This document shows positions 35,808 through 48,728 of a stretch of DNA of 64,000 nt, piece after piece; position 1 is the stretch's first letter; each line of letters opens with the position of its first letter. Position numbers and translations under genes: made by a program. The DNA lies in assembly GCA_031769625.1 (NCBI GenBank), contig JAUIMM010002582.1, forward strand, positions 62,001 through 126,000. The letters are read 5' to 3'. The stretch comes from Taudactylus pleione. Lineage: Eukaryota; Chordata; Amphibia; Anura; Myobatrachidae. The notes under the pieces are model-generated. The model was not told the origin of the DNA. It saw nothing but the letters and a program-made list of their open reading frames with translations, and searched no databases.

Positions 35808-38800
35808 TTTGTTGTTTCCATTGCTTTCAATGCATTTTGGCCTAAAACGTGCATTTGCTGTTTTCTCTTAAACGCAACATGGGGAGAAAAACCATTTCAC
35901 ATCACATTTGTGGGTCTTGGTCTTCAACACATCCAGTGAAATTTTGAGCTGTCTGTGTTTGCTACAAGAGGAGATAACACAAAGTATGCGCTTTTGTTGT
36001 TTTCATTGCTTTCAATGCATTTTGGCCTAAAACGTGCATTTGCTGTTTTCTCTTAAACGCAACATGGGAGAAAAACCATTTCACATCACATTTGTTGGTC
36101 TTGGTCTTCAACACATCCAGTGAAATTTTGAGCTGCCTGTGCTTGCTACAAGAGGAGATAACACAAAGTATGCGCTTTTGTTGTTTCCATTGCTTTCAAA
36201 GCATTTTGGCCTAAAACGTGCAATTGCTGTTTTCTCTTAAACGCAATATGGGAGAAAAACCATTTCACATCACATTTGTGGGTCTTGGTCTTCAACACAT
36301 CCAGTGAAATTTTGAGCTGCCTGTGTTTGCTACAAGAAGAGATAACACAAAGTGTGCGCTTTTGTTGGTTCCATTGCTTTCAATGCATTTTGGCCTAAAA
36401 TGAGCAATTGCTGTTTTCTCTTAAACGCAACATGGGAGAAAAACCATTTCACATCACATTTGTGGGTCTTGGTCTTCAACACATCCAGTGAAATTTTGAG
36501 CTGTCTGTGTTTGCTACAAGAGGAGATAACACAAAGTATGCGCTTTTGTTGTTTTCATTGCTTTCAATGCATTTTGCCTAAAACGTGCATTTGCTGTTTT
36601 CTCTTAAACGCAACATGGGAGAAAAACCATTTCACATCACATTTGTTGGTCTTGGTCTTCAACACATCCAGTGAAATTTTGAGCTGTCTGTGTTTGCTAC
36701 AAGAGGAGATAACACAACGTATGCACTTTTGTTGTTTCCATTGCTTTCAAAGCATTTTGGCCTAAAACGTGCATTTGCTGTTTTCTCTTAAACGCAACAT
36801 GGGAGAAAAACCATTTCACATCACATTTGTGGGTCTTGGTCTTCAACACATCCAGTGAAATTTTGAGCTGTCCTGTGTTTGCTACAAGAGGAGATAACAC
36901 AAAGTATGCGCTTTTGTTGTTTCCATTGCTTTCAATGCATTTTGGCCTAAAACGTGCAATTGCTGTTTTCTCTTAAACGCAATATGGGAGAAAAACCATT
37001 TCACATCACATTTGTTGGTCTTGGTCTTCAACACATCCAGTGAAATTTTGAGCTGTCTGTGTTTGCTACAAGAGGAGATAACACAACGTATGCACTTTTG
37101 TTGTTTCCATTGCTTTCAATGCATTTTGGCCTAAAACGAGCAATTGCTGTTTTCTCTTAAACGCAACATGGGAGAAAAACCATTTCACATCACATTTGTG
37201 GGTCTTGGTCTTCAACACATCCAGTGAAATTTTGAGCTGTCTGTGTTTGCTACAAGTGGAGATAACACAAAGTATGCGCTTTTGTTGTTTCCATTGCTTT
37301 CAAAGCATTTTGGCCTAAAATGTGCATTTGCTGTTTTCTCTTAAACGCAACATGGGAGAAAACCATTTTACATCACATTTGTTGGTCTTGGTCTTCAACA
37401 CATCCAGTGAAATTTTGAGCTGCCTGTGTTTGCTACAAGAGAAGATAACACAAAGTATGCGCTTTTGTTGTTTCCATTGCTTTCAATGCATTTTGGCCTA
37501 AAACGTGCATTTGCTGTTTTCTCTTAAACGCAACATGGGGGAAAAACCATTTCACATCACATTTGTTGGTCTTGGTCTTCAACACATCCAGTGAAATTTT
37601 GAGCTGTCCGTGTTTGCTACAAGAGGAGATAACACAACGTATGCACTTTTGTTGTTTCCATTGCTTTCAATGCATTTTGGCCTAAAACGTGCATTTGCTG
37701 TTTTCTCTTAAACGCAACATGGGAGAAAAACCATTTCACATCACATTTGTTGGTCTTGGTCTTCAACACATCCAGTGAAATTTTGAGCTGCCTGTGTTTG
37801 CTACAAGAGGAGATAACACAAAGTATGCGCTTTTGTTGTTTTCATTGCTTTCAATGCATTTTGGCCTAAAACGAGCAATTGCTGTTTTCTCTTAAACGCA
37901 ACATGGGAGAAAAACCATTTCTCATCACATTTGTGGGTCTTGGTCTTCAACACATCCAGTGAAATTTTGAGCTGTCTGTGTTTGCTACAAGAGGAGATAA
38001 CACAAAGTATGCGCTTTTGTTGTTTTCATTGCTTTCAATGCATTTTGGCCTAAAACGTGCATTTGCTGTTTTCTCTTAAACCCAACATGGGAGAAAAACC
38101 ATTTCACATCACATTTGTTGGTCTTGGTCTTCAACACATCCAGTGAAATTTTGAGCTGTCTGTGTTTGCTACAAGAGGAGATAACACAAAGTATGCACTT
38201 TTGTTGTTTCCATTGCTTTCAATGCATTTTGGCCTAAAACGAGCAATTGCTGTTTTCTCTTAAACGCAACATGGGAGAAAAACCATTTCACATCACATTT
38301 GTGGGTATTGGTCTTCAACACATCCAGTGAAATTTTGAGCTGTCTGTGTTTGCTACAAGTGGAGATAACACAAAGTATGCGCTTTTGTTGTTTCCATTGC
38401 TTTCAAAGCATTTTGGCCTAAAACGTGCATTTGCTGTTTTCTCTTAAACGCAACATGGGAGAAAAACCATTTCACATCACATTTGTTGGTCTTGGTCTTC
38501 AACACATCCAGTGAAATTTTGAGCTGTCCGTGTTTGCTACAAGAAGAGATAACACAACATATGCACTTTTGTTGTTTCCATTGCTTTCAATGCATTTTGG
38601 CCTAAAACGTGCATTTGCTGTTTTCTCTTAAATGCAACATGGGAGAAAAACCATTTCACATCACATTTGTTGGTCTTGGTCTTCAACACATCCAGTGAAA
38701 TTTTGAGCTGCCTGTGTTTGCTACAAGAGGAGATAACACAAAGTATGCGCTTTTGTTGGTTCCATTGCTTTCAATGCATTTTTGCCTAAAACGAGCAATT

Positions 38801-41204
38801 GCTGTTTTCTCTTAAACGCAACATGGGAGAAAAACCATTTCACATCACATTTGTGGGTCTTGGTCTTCAACACATCCAGTGAAATTTTGAGCTGTCTGTG
38901 TTTGCTACAAGAGGAGATAACACAAAGTATGCGCTTTTGTTGTTTTCATTGCTTTCAATGCATTTTGGCCTAAAACGTGCATTTGCTGTTTTCTCTTAAA
39001 CGCAACATGGGAGAAAAACCATTTCACATCACATTTGTTGGTCTTGGTCTTCAACACATCCAGTGAAATTTTGAGCTGTCTGTGTTTGCTACAAGAGGAG
39101 ATAACACAACGTATGCACTTTTGTTGTTTCCATTGCTTTCAAAGCATTTTGGCCTAAAACGTGCATTTGCTGTTTTCTCTTAAACGCAACATGGGAGAAA
39201 AACCATTTCACATCACATTTGTGGGTCTTGGTCTTCAACACATCCAGTGAAATTTTGAGCTGTCTGTGTTTGCTACAAGAGGAGATAACACAAAGTATGC
39301 GCTTTTGTTGTTTCCATTGCTTTCAATGCATTTTGGCCTAAAACGTGCAATTGCTGTTTTCTCTTAAACGCAATATGGGAGAAAAACCATTTCACATCAC
39401 ATTTGTTGGTCTTGGTCTTCAACACATCCAGTGAAATTTTGAGCTGTCTGTGTTTGCTACAAGAGGAGATAACACAACGTATGCACTTTTGTTGTTTCCA
39501 TTGCTTTCAATGCATTTTGGCCTAAAACGAGCAATTGCTGTTTTCTCTTAAACGCAACATGGGAGAAAACCATTTTACATCACATTTGTTGGTCTTGGTC
39601 TTCAACACATCCAGTGAAATTTTGAGCTGCCTGTGTTTGCTACAAGAGAAGATAACACAAAGTATGCGCTTTTGTTGTTTCCATTGCTTTCAATGCATTT
39701 TGGCCTAAAACGTGCATTTGCTGTTTTCTCTTAAACGCAACATGGGGGAAAAACCATTTCACATCACATTTGTTGGTCTTGGTCTTCAACACATCCAGTG
39801 AAATTTTGAGCTGTCCGTGTTTGCTACAAGAGGAGATAACACAACGTATGCACTTTTGTTGTTTCCATTGCTTTCAATGCATTTTGGCCTAAAACGTGCA
39901 TTTGCTGTTTTCTCTTAAACGCAACATGGGAGAAAAACCATTTCACATCACATTTGTTGGTCTTGGTCTTCAACACATCCAGTGAAATTTTGAGCTGCCT
40001 GTGTTTGCTACAAGAGGAGATAACACAAAGTATGCGCTTTTGTTGTTTTCATTGCTTTCAATGCATTTTGGCCTAAAACGAGCAATTGCTATTTTCTCTT
40101 AAACGCAACATGGGAGAAAAACCATTTCTCATCACATTTGTGGGTCTTGGTCTTCAACACATCCAGTGAAATTTTGAGCTGTCTGTGTTTGCTACAAGAG
40201 GAGATAACACAAAGTATGCGCTTTTGTTGTTTTCATTGCTTTCAATGCATTTTGGCCTAAAACGTGCATTTGCTGTTTTCTCTTAAACCCAACATGGGAG
40301 AAAAACCATTTCACATCACATTTGTTGGTCTTGGTCTTCAACACATCCAGTGAAATTTTGAGCTGCCTGTGTTTGCTACAAGAGGAGATAACACAAAGTA
40401 TGCGCTTTTGTTGGTTCCATTGCTTTCAATGCATTTTTGCCTAAAACGAGCAATTGCTGTTTTCTCTTAAACGCAACATGGGAGAAAAACCATTTCACAT
40501 CACATTTGTGGGTCTTGGTCTTCAACACATCCAGTGAAATTTTGAGCTGTCTGTGTTTGCTACAAGAGGAGATAACACAAAGTATGCGCTTTTGTTGTTT
40601 TCATTGCTTTCAAAGCATTTTGGCCTAAAACGTGCATTTGCTGTTTTCTCTTAAACGCAACATGGGAGAAAAACCATTTCACATCACATTTGTTGGTCTT
40701 GGTCTTCAACACATCCAGTGAAATTTTGAGCTGTCTGTGTTTGCTACAAGAGGAGATAACACAAAGTATGCACTTTTGTTGTTTCCATTGCTTTCAATGC
40801 ATTTTGGCCTAAAACGAGCAATTGCTGTTTTCTCTTAAACGCAACATGGGAGAAAAACCATTTCACATCACATTTGTGGGTATTGGTCTTCAACACATCC
40901 AGTGAAATTTTGAGCTGTCTGTGTTTGCTACAAGTGGAGATAACACAAAGTATGCGCTTTTGTTGTTTCCATTGCTTTCAAAGCATTTTGGCCTAAAACG
41001 TGCATTTGCTGTTTTCTCTTAAACGCAACATGGGAGAAAAACCATTTCACATCACATTTGTTGGTCTTGGTCTTCAACACATCCAGTGAAATTTTGAGCT
41101 GCCTGTGTTTGCTACAAGAGAAGATAACACAAAGTATGCGCTTTTGTTGTTTCCATTGCTTTCAATGCATTTTGGCCTAAAACGTGCATTTGCTGTTTTC
41201 TCTT

Positions 41205-43044
41205 AAACGCAACATGGGAGAAAAACCATTTCACATCACATTTGTGGGTATTGGTCTTCAACACATCCAGTGAAATTTTGAGCTGTCTGTGTTTGCTACA
41301 AGAGGAGATAACACAAAGTATGCGCTTTTGTTGTTTCCATTGCTTTCAATGCATTTTGGCCTAAAACGTGCAATTGCTGTTTTCTCTTAAACGCAATATG
41401 GGAGAAAAACCATTTCACATCACATTTGTGGGTCTTGGTCTTCAACACATCAAGTGAAATTTTGAGCTGTCTGTGTTTGCTACAAGAGTAGATAACACAA
41501 AGTATGCGCTTTTGTTGGTTCCATTGCTTTCAATGCATTTTGGCCTAAAATGAGCAATTGCTGTTTTCTCTTAAACGCAACATGGGAGAAAAACCATTTC
41601 ACATCACATTTGTGGGTCTTGGTCTTCAACACATCCAGTGAAATTTTGAGCTGTCTGTGTTTGCTACAAGAGGAGATAACACAAAGTATGCGCTCTTGTT
41701 GTTTTCATTGCTTTCAATGCATTTTGGCCTAAAACGTGCATTTGCTGTTTTCTCTTAAACGCAACATGGGAGAAAAACCATTTCACATCACATTTGTTGG
41801 ACTTGGTCTTCAACACATCCAGTGAAATTTTGAGCTGCCTGTGTTTTCTACCAGAGAAGATAACACAAAGTATGCGCTTTTGTTGTTTCCATTGCTTTCA
41901 TTGCATTTTGGCCTAAAACGTGCATTTGCTGTTTTCTCTTAAACGCAACATGGGAGAAAAACCATTTCACATCACATTTGTTGGTCTTGGTCTTCAACAC
42001 ATCCAGTGTAATTTTGAGCTGTCTGTGTTTGCTACAAGAGGAGATAACACAAAGTATGCACTTTTGTTGTTTCCATTGCTTTCAATGCATTTTGGCCTAA
42101 AACGAGCAATTGCTGTTTTCTCTTAAACGCAACATGGGAGAAAAACCATTTCACATCACATTTGTGGGTATTGGTCTTCAACACATCCAGTGAAATTTTG
42201 AGCTGTCTGTGTTTGCTACAAGTGGAGATAACACAAAGTATGCGCTATTGTTGTTTCCATTGCTTTCAAAGCATTTTGGCCTAAAACGTGCATTTGCTGT
42301 TTTCTCTTAAACGCAACATGGGAGAAAAACCATTTCACATCACATTTGTTGGTCTTGGTCTTCAACACATCCAGTGAAATTTTGAGCTGCCTGTGTTTGC
42401 TACAAGAGAAGATAACACAAAGTATGCGCTTTTGTTGTTTCCATTGCTTTCAATGCATTTTGGCCTAAAACGTGCATTTGCTGTTTTCTCTTAAACGCAA
42501 CATGGGGGAAAAACCATTTCACATCACATTTGTTGGTCTTGGTCTTCAACACATCCAGTGAAATTTTGAGCTGTCCGTGTTTGCTACAAGAGGAGATAAC
42601 ACAACGTATGCACTTTTGTTGTTTCCATTGCTTTCAATGCATTTTGGCCTAAAACGTGCATTTGCTGTTTTCTCTTAAACGCAACATGGGAGAAAAACCA
42701 TTTCACATCACATTTGTTGGTCTTGGTCTTCAACACATCCAGTGAAATTTTGAGCTGCCTGTGTTTGCTACAAGAGGAGATAACACAAAGTATGCGCTTT
42801 TGTTGTTTTCATTGCTTTCAATGCATTTTGGCCTAAAACGAGCAATTGCTGTTTTCTCTTAAACGCAACATGGGAGAAAAACCATTTCACATCACATTTG
42901 TGGGTCTTGGTCTTCAACACATCCAGTGAAATTTTGAGCTGTCTGTGTTTGCTACAAGAGGAGATAACACAACGTATGCGCTTTTGTTGTTTCCATTGCT
43001 TTCAATGCATTTTGGCCTAAAACGTGCATTTGCTATTTTCTCTT
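41205..43044. repeat. Ten-monomer module, copy 4
   Basis: Same ten-unit order and exact 1840-bp length. It carries TTGGACTTGG and GTTTTCTACC in the ACCAGAGAAG unit, shared with an abbreviated copy near 24130, so these two are closer relatives. Confidence 0.8.
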
Positions 43045-43964
43045 AAACGCAACATGGGAGAAAAACCATTTCACATCACATTTGTTGGTCTTGGTCTTCA
43101 ACACATCCAGTGAAATTTTGAGCTGTCTGTGTTTGCTACAACAGGAGATAACACAAAGTATGCGCTTTTGTTGTTTTCATTGCTTTCAATGCATTTTGGC
43201 CTTAAACGTGCATTTGCTGTTTTCTCTTAAACGCAAAATGGGAGAAAAACCATTTCACATCACATTTGTTGGTCTTGGTCTTCAACACATCCAGTGAAAT
43301 TTTGAGCTGCCTGTGTTTGCTACAAGAGGAGATAACACAAAGTATGCGCTTTTGTTGTTTCCATTGCTTTCAATGCATTTTTGCCTAAAACGAGCAATTG
43401 CTGTTTTCTCTTAAACGCAACATGGGAGAAAAACCATTTCACATCACATTTGTGGGTATTGGTCTTCAACACATCCAGTGAAATTTTGAGCTGTCTGTGT
43501 TTGCTACAAGAGGAGATAACACAAAGTATGCACTTTTGTTGTTTCCATTGCTTTCAATGCATTTTGGCCTAAAACGAGCAATTGCTGTTTTCTCTTAAAC
43601 GCAACATGGGAGAAAAACCATTTCACATGACATTTGTGGGTATTGGTCTTCAACACATCCAGTGAAATTTTGAGCTGTCTGTGTTTGCTACAAGTGGAGA
43701 TAACACAAAGTATGCGCTTTTGTTGTTTCCATTGCTTTCAAAGCATTTTGGCCTAAAACGTGCATTTGCTGTTTTCTCTTAAACGCAACATGGGAGAAAA
43801 ACCATTTCACATCACATTTGTTGGTCTTGGTCTTCAACACATCCAGTGAAATTTTGAGCTGCCTGTGTTTGCTACAAGAGAAGATAACACAAAGTATGCG
43901 CTTTTGTTGTTTCCATTGCTTTCAATGCATTTTGGCCTAAAACGTGCATTTGCTGTTTTCTCTT
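42493..43964. repeat. Eight-monomer tandem duplication, first copy
   Basis: 8 x 184 bp, beginning with the ATGGGGGAAA unit. It contains CTACAACAGG, GGCCTTAAACG, GCAAAATGGG and CATGACATTTG, all of which recur exactly 1472 bp later. Confidence 0.88.
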
Positions 43965-45436
43965 AAACGCAACATGGGGGAAAAACCATTTCACATCACA
44001 TTTGTTGGTCTTGGTCTTCAACACATCCAGTGAAATTTTGAGCTGTCCGTGTTTGCTACAAGAGGAGATAACACAACGTATGCACTTTTGTTGTTTCCAT
44101 TGCTTTCAATGCATTTTGGCCTAAAACGTGCATTTGCTGTTTTCTCTTAAACGCAACATGGGAGAAAAACCATTTCACATCACATTTGTTGGTCTTGGTC
44201 TTCAACACATCCAGTGAAATTTTGAGCTGCCTGTGTTTGCTACAAGAGGAGATAACACAAAGTATGCGCTTTTGTTGTTTTCATTGCTTTCAATGCATTT
44301 TGGCCTAAAACGAGCAATTGCTGTTTTCTCTTAAACGCAACATGGGAGAAAAACCATTTCACATCACATTTGTGGGTCTTGGTCTTCAACACATCCAGTG
44401 AAATTTTGAGCTGTCTGTGTTTGCTACAAGAGGAGATAACACAACGTATGCGCTTTTGTTGTTTCCATTGCTTTCAATGCATTTTGGCCTAAAACGTGCA
44501 TTTGCTATTTTCTCTTAAACGCAACATGGGAGAAAAACCATTTCACATCACATTTGTTGGTCTTGGTCTTCAACACATCCAGTGAAATTTTGAGCTGTCT
44601 GTGTTTGCTACAACAGGAGATAACACAAAGTATGCGCTTTTGTTGTTTTCATTGCTTTCAATGCATTTTGGCCTTAAACGTGCATTTGCTGTTTTCTCTT
44701 AAACGCAAAATGGGAGAAAAACCATTTCACATCACATTTGTTGGTCTTGGTCTTCAACACATCCAGTGAAATTTTGAGCTGCCTGTGTTTGCTACAAGAG
44801 GAGATAACACAAAGTATGCGCTTTTGTTGTTTCCATTGCTTTCAATGCATTTTTGCCTAAAACGAGCAATTGCTGTTTTCTCTTAAACGCAACATGGGAG
44901 AAAAACCATTTCACATCACATTTGTGGGTATTGGTCTTCAACACATCCAGTGAAATTTTGAGCTGTCTGTGTTTGCTACAAGAGGAGATAACACAAAGTA
45001 TGCACTTTTGTTGTTTCCATTGCTTTCAATGCATTTTGGCCTAAAACGAGCAATTGCTGTTTTCTCTTAAACGCAACATGGGAGAAAAACCATTTCACAT
45101 GACATTTGTGGGTATTGGTCTTCAACACATCCAGTGAAATTTTGAGCTGTCTGTGTTTGCTACAAGTGGAGATAACACAAAGTATGCGCTTTTGTTGTTT
45201 CCATTGCTTTCAAAGCATTTTGGCCTAAAACGTGCATTTGCTGTTTTCTCTTAAACGCAACATGGGAGAAAAACAATTTCACATCACATTTGTTGGTCTT
45301 GGTCTTCAACACATCCAGTGAAATTTTGAGCTGCCTGTGTTTGCTACAAGAGAAGATAACACAAAGTATGCGCTTTTGTTGTTTCCATTGCTTTCAATGC
45401 ATTTTGGCCTAAAACGTGCATTTGCTGTTTTCTCTT
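43965..45436. repeat. Eight-monomer tandem duplication, second copy
   Basis: Directly adjacent copy of 42493-43964 with the same eight-unit order. The only clear change I noticed by eye is AAACAATTTC near 45272 in place of AAACCATTTC, so the duplication is recent. Confidence 0.88.
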
Positions 45437-46540
45437 AAACGCAACATGGGAGAAAAACCATTTCACATCACATTTGTGGGTATTGGTCTTCAACACATCC
45501 AGTGAAATTTTGAGCTGTCTGTTTTTGCTACAAGAGGAGATAACACAAAGGATGCGCTTTTGTTGTTTCCATTGCTTTCAATGCATTTTGGCCTAAAACG
45601 TGCAATTGATGTTTTCTCTTAAACGCAATATGGGAGAAAAACCATTTCACATCACATTTGTGGGTCTTGGTCTTCAACACATCCAGTGAAATTTTGAGCT
45701 GCCTGTGTTTGCTACAAGAGGAGATAACACAAAGTATGCGCTTTTGTTGTTTCCATTGCTTTCAATGCATTTTGGCCTAAAACGTGCAATTGCTGTTTTC
45801 TCTTAAACGCAACATGGGAGAAAAACCATTTCACATCACATTTGTGGGTATTGGTCTTCAACACATCCAGTGAAATTTTGAGCTGTCTGTGTTTGCTACA
45901 AGAGGAGATAACACAAAGTATGCGCTTTTGTTGTTTCCATTGCTTTCAAAGCATTTTGGCCTAAAACGTGCATTTGCTGTTTTCTCTTAAACGCAATATG
46001 GGAGAAAAACCATTTCACATCACATTTGTGGGTCTTGGTCTTCAACACATCCAGTGAAATTTTGAGCTGCCTGTGTTTGCTACAAGAGGAGATAACACAA
46101 AGTATGCGCTTTTGTTGTTTCCATTGCTTTCAATGCATTTTGGCCTAAAACGTGCATTTGCTGTTTTCTCTTAAACGCAACATGGGAGAAAAACCATTTC
46201 ACATCACATTTGTGGGTATTGGTCTTCAACACATCCAGTGAAATTTTGAGCTGTCTGTGTTTGCTACAAGAGGAGATAACACAAAGTATGCGCTTTTGTT
46301 GTTTCCATTGCTTTCAATGCATTTTGGCCTAAAACGTGCAATTGCTGTTTTCTCTTAAACGCAATATGGGAGAAAAACCATTTCACATCACATTTGTGGG
46401 TCTTGGTCTTCAACACATCCAGTGAAATTTTGTTCTGCCTGTGTTTACTACAAGAGGAGATAACACAAAGTATGCGCTTTTGTTGGTTCCATTGCTTTCA
46501 ATGCATTTTGGCCTAAAACGTGCATTTGCTGTTTTCTCTT

Positions 46541-46714
46541 AAACGCAACATGGGAGAAAAACCATTTCACATCACATTTGTGGGTCTTGGTCTTCAACAC
46601 ATCCAGTGAAATTTTGAGCTGCTACAAGAGGAGATAAAACAAAGTATGCGCTTTTGTTGTTTCCATTGCTTTCAATGCATTTTGGCCTAAAACGTGCAAT
46701 TGCTGTTTTCTCTT
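46541..46714. repeat. 174-bp short monomer (1)
   Basis: Ten bases (TCTGTGTTTG) are missing between GAGCTG and CTACAAG, and the unit also has GATAAAAC. The same short unit is found at 46899, 55720 and 58286. Confidence 0.97.
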
Positions 46715-46898
46715 AAACGCAACATGGGAGAAAAACCATTTCACATCACATTTGTGGGTCTTGGTCTTCAACACATCCAGTGAAATTTTGAGCTGTCTGT
46801 GTTTGCTACAAGAGGAGATAACACAAAGTATGCGCTTTTCTTGTTTCCATTGCTTTCAATGCATTTTGGCCTAAAACGTGCAATTGCTGTTTTCTCTT

Positions 46899-47072
46899 AA
46901 ACGCAACATGGGAGAAAAACCATTTCACATCACATTTGTGGGTCTTGGTCTTCAACACATCCAGTGAAATTTTGAGCTGCTACAAGAGGAGATAAAACAA
47001 AGTATGCGCTTTTGTTGTTTCCATTGCTTTCAATGCATTTTGGCCTAAAACGTGCAATTGCTGTTTTCTCTT
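46899..47072. repeat. 174-bp short monomer (2)
   Basis: Same 10-bp deletion and GATAAAAC as the unit at 46541, two units downstream. It is the first unit of an eleven-monomer block copied 8.8 kb away. Confidence 0.97.
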
Positions 47073-47624
47073 AAACGCAACATGGGAGAAAAACCATTTC
47101 ACATCACATTTGTGGGTCTTGGTCTTCAACACATCCAGTGAAATTTTGAGCTGTCTGTGTTTGCTACAAGAGGAGATAACACAAAGTATGCGCTTTTCTT
47201 GTTTCCATTGCTTTCAATGCATTTTGGCCTAAAACGAGCAATTGCTGTTTTCTCTTAAATGCAACATGGGAGAAAAACCATTTCACATAACATTTGTGTG
47301 TCTTGGTCTTCAACACATCCAGTGAAATTTTGAGCTGTCTGTGTTTGCTACAAGAGGAGATAACACAAAGTATGCGCTTTTGTTGTTTCCATTGCTTTCA
47401 ATGCATTTTGGCCTAAAACGTGCATTTGCTGTTTTCTCTTAAACGCAACATGGGAGAAAAACCATTTCACATCACATTTGTGGGTCTTGGTCTTCAACAC
47501 ATCCAGTGAAATTTTGAGCTGTCTGTGTTTGCTACAAGAGGAGATAACACAAAGTATGCGCTTTTCTTGTTTCCATTGCTTTCAATGCATTTTGGCCTAA
47601 AACGAGCAATTGCTGTTTTCTCTT

Positions 47625-48176
47625 AAACGCAACATGGGAGAAAAACCATTTCACATCACATTTGTGGGTATTGGTCTTCAACACATCCAGTGAAATTTTG
47701 AGCTGTCTGTGTTTGCTACAAGTGGAGATAACACAAAGTATGCACTTTTGCTGTTTCCATTGCTTTCAAAGCATTTTGGCCTAAAACGTGCATTTGCTGT
47801 TTTCTCTTAAACGCAACATGGGAGAAAAACCATTTCACATAACATTTGTTGGTCTTGGTCTTCAACACATCCAGTGAAATTTTGAGCTGCCTTTGTTTGC
47901 TACAAGAGAAGATAACACAAAGTATGCGCTTTTGTTGTTTCCATTGCTTTCAATGCATTTTGGCCTAAAACGTGCATTTGCTGTTTTCTCTTAAACGCAA
48001 CATGGGAGAAAAACCATTTCACATCACATTTGTTGGTCTTGGTCTTCAACACATCCAGTGAAATTTTGAGCTGCCTGTGTTTGCTACAAGAGGAGATAAC
48101 ACAAAGTATGCGCTTTTGTTGTTTCCATTGCTTTCAATGCATTTTGGCCTAAAACGTGCAATTGCTGTTTTCTCTT
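47625..48176. repeat. Three-monomer tandem unit, first copy
   Basis: A GTGGAG/CTGTTTCC/CAAAGCAT unit, a CATAACATT/GCCTTTG/GAGAAG unit and a TTGGTC/CGTGCAATTG unit; 552 bp, repeated immediately at 48177-48728. The first unit differs by GGGTATT versus GGGTCTT. Confidence 0.85.
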
Positions 48177-48728
48177 AAACGCAACATGGGAGAAAAACCA
48201 TTTCACATCACATTTGTGGGTCTTGGTCTTCAACACATCCAGTGAAATTTTGAGCTGTCTGTGTTTGCTACAAGTGGAGATAACACAAAGTATGCACTTT
48301 TGCTGTTTCCATTGCTTTCAAAGCATTTTGGCCTAAAACGTGCATTTGCTGTTTTCTCTTAAACGCAACATGGGAGAAAAACCATTTCACATAACATTTG
48401 TTGGTCTTGGTCTTCAACACATCCAGTGAAATTTTGAGCTGCCTTTGTTTGCTACAAGAGAAGATAACACAAAGTATGCGCTTTTGTTGTTTCCATTGCT
48501 TTCAATGCATTTTGGCCTAAAACGTGCATTTGCTGTTTTCTCTTAAACGCAACATGGGAGAAAAACCATTTCACATCACATTTGTTGGTCTTGGTCTTCA
48601 ACACATCCAGTGAAATTTTGAGCTGCCTGTGTTTGCTACAAGAGGAGATAACACAAAGTATGCGCTTTTGTTGTTTCCATTGCTTTCAATGCATTTTGGC
48701 CTAAAACGTGCAATTGCTGTTTTCTCTT
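48177..48728. repeat. Three-monomer tandem unit, second copy
   Basis: Adjacent repeat of 47625-48176 with the same three-unit order. Both copies are carried along in the long-range duplicate at 55720-57733. Confidence 0.85.
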
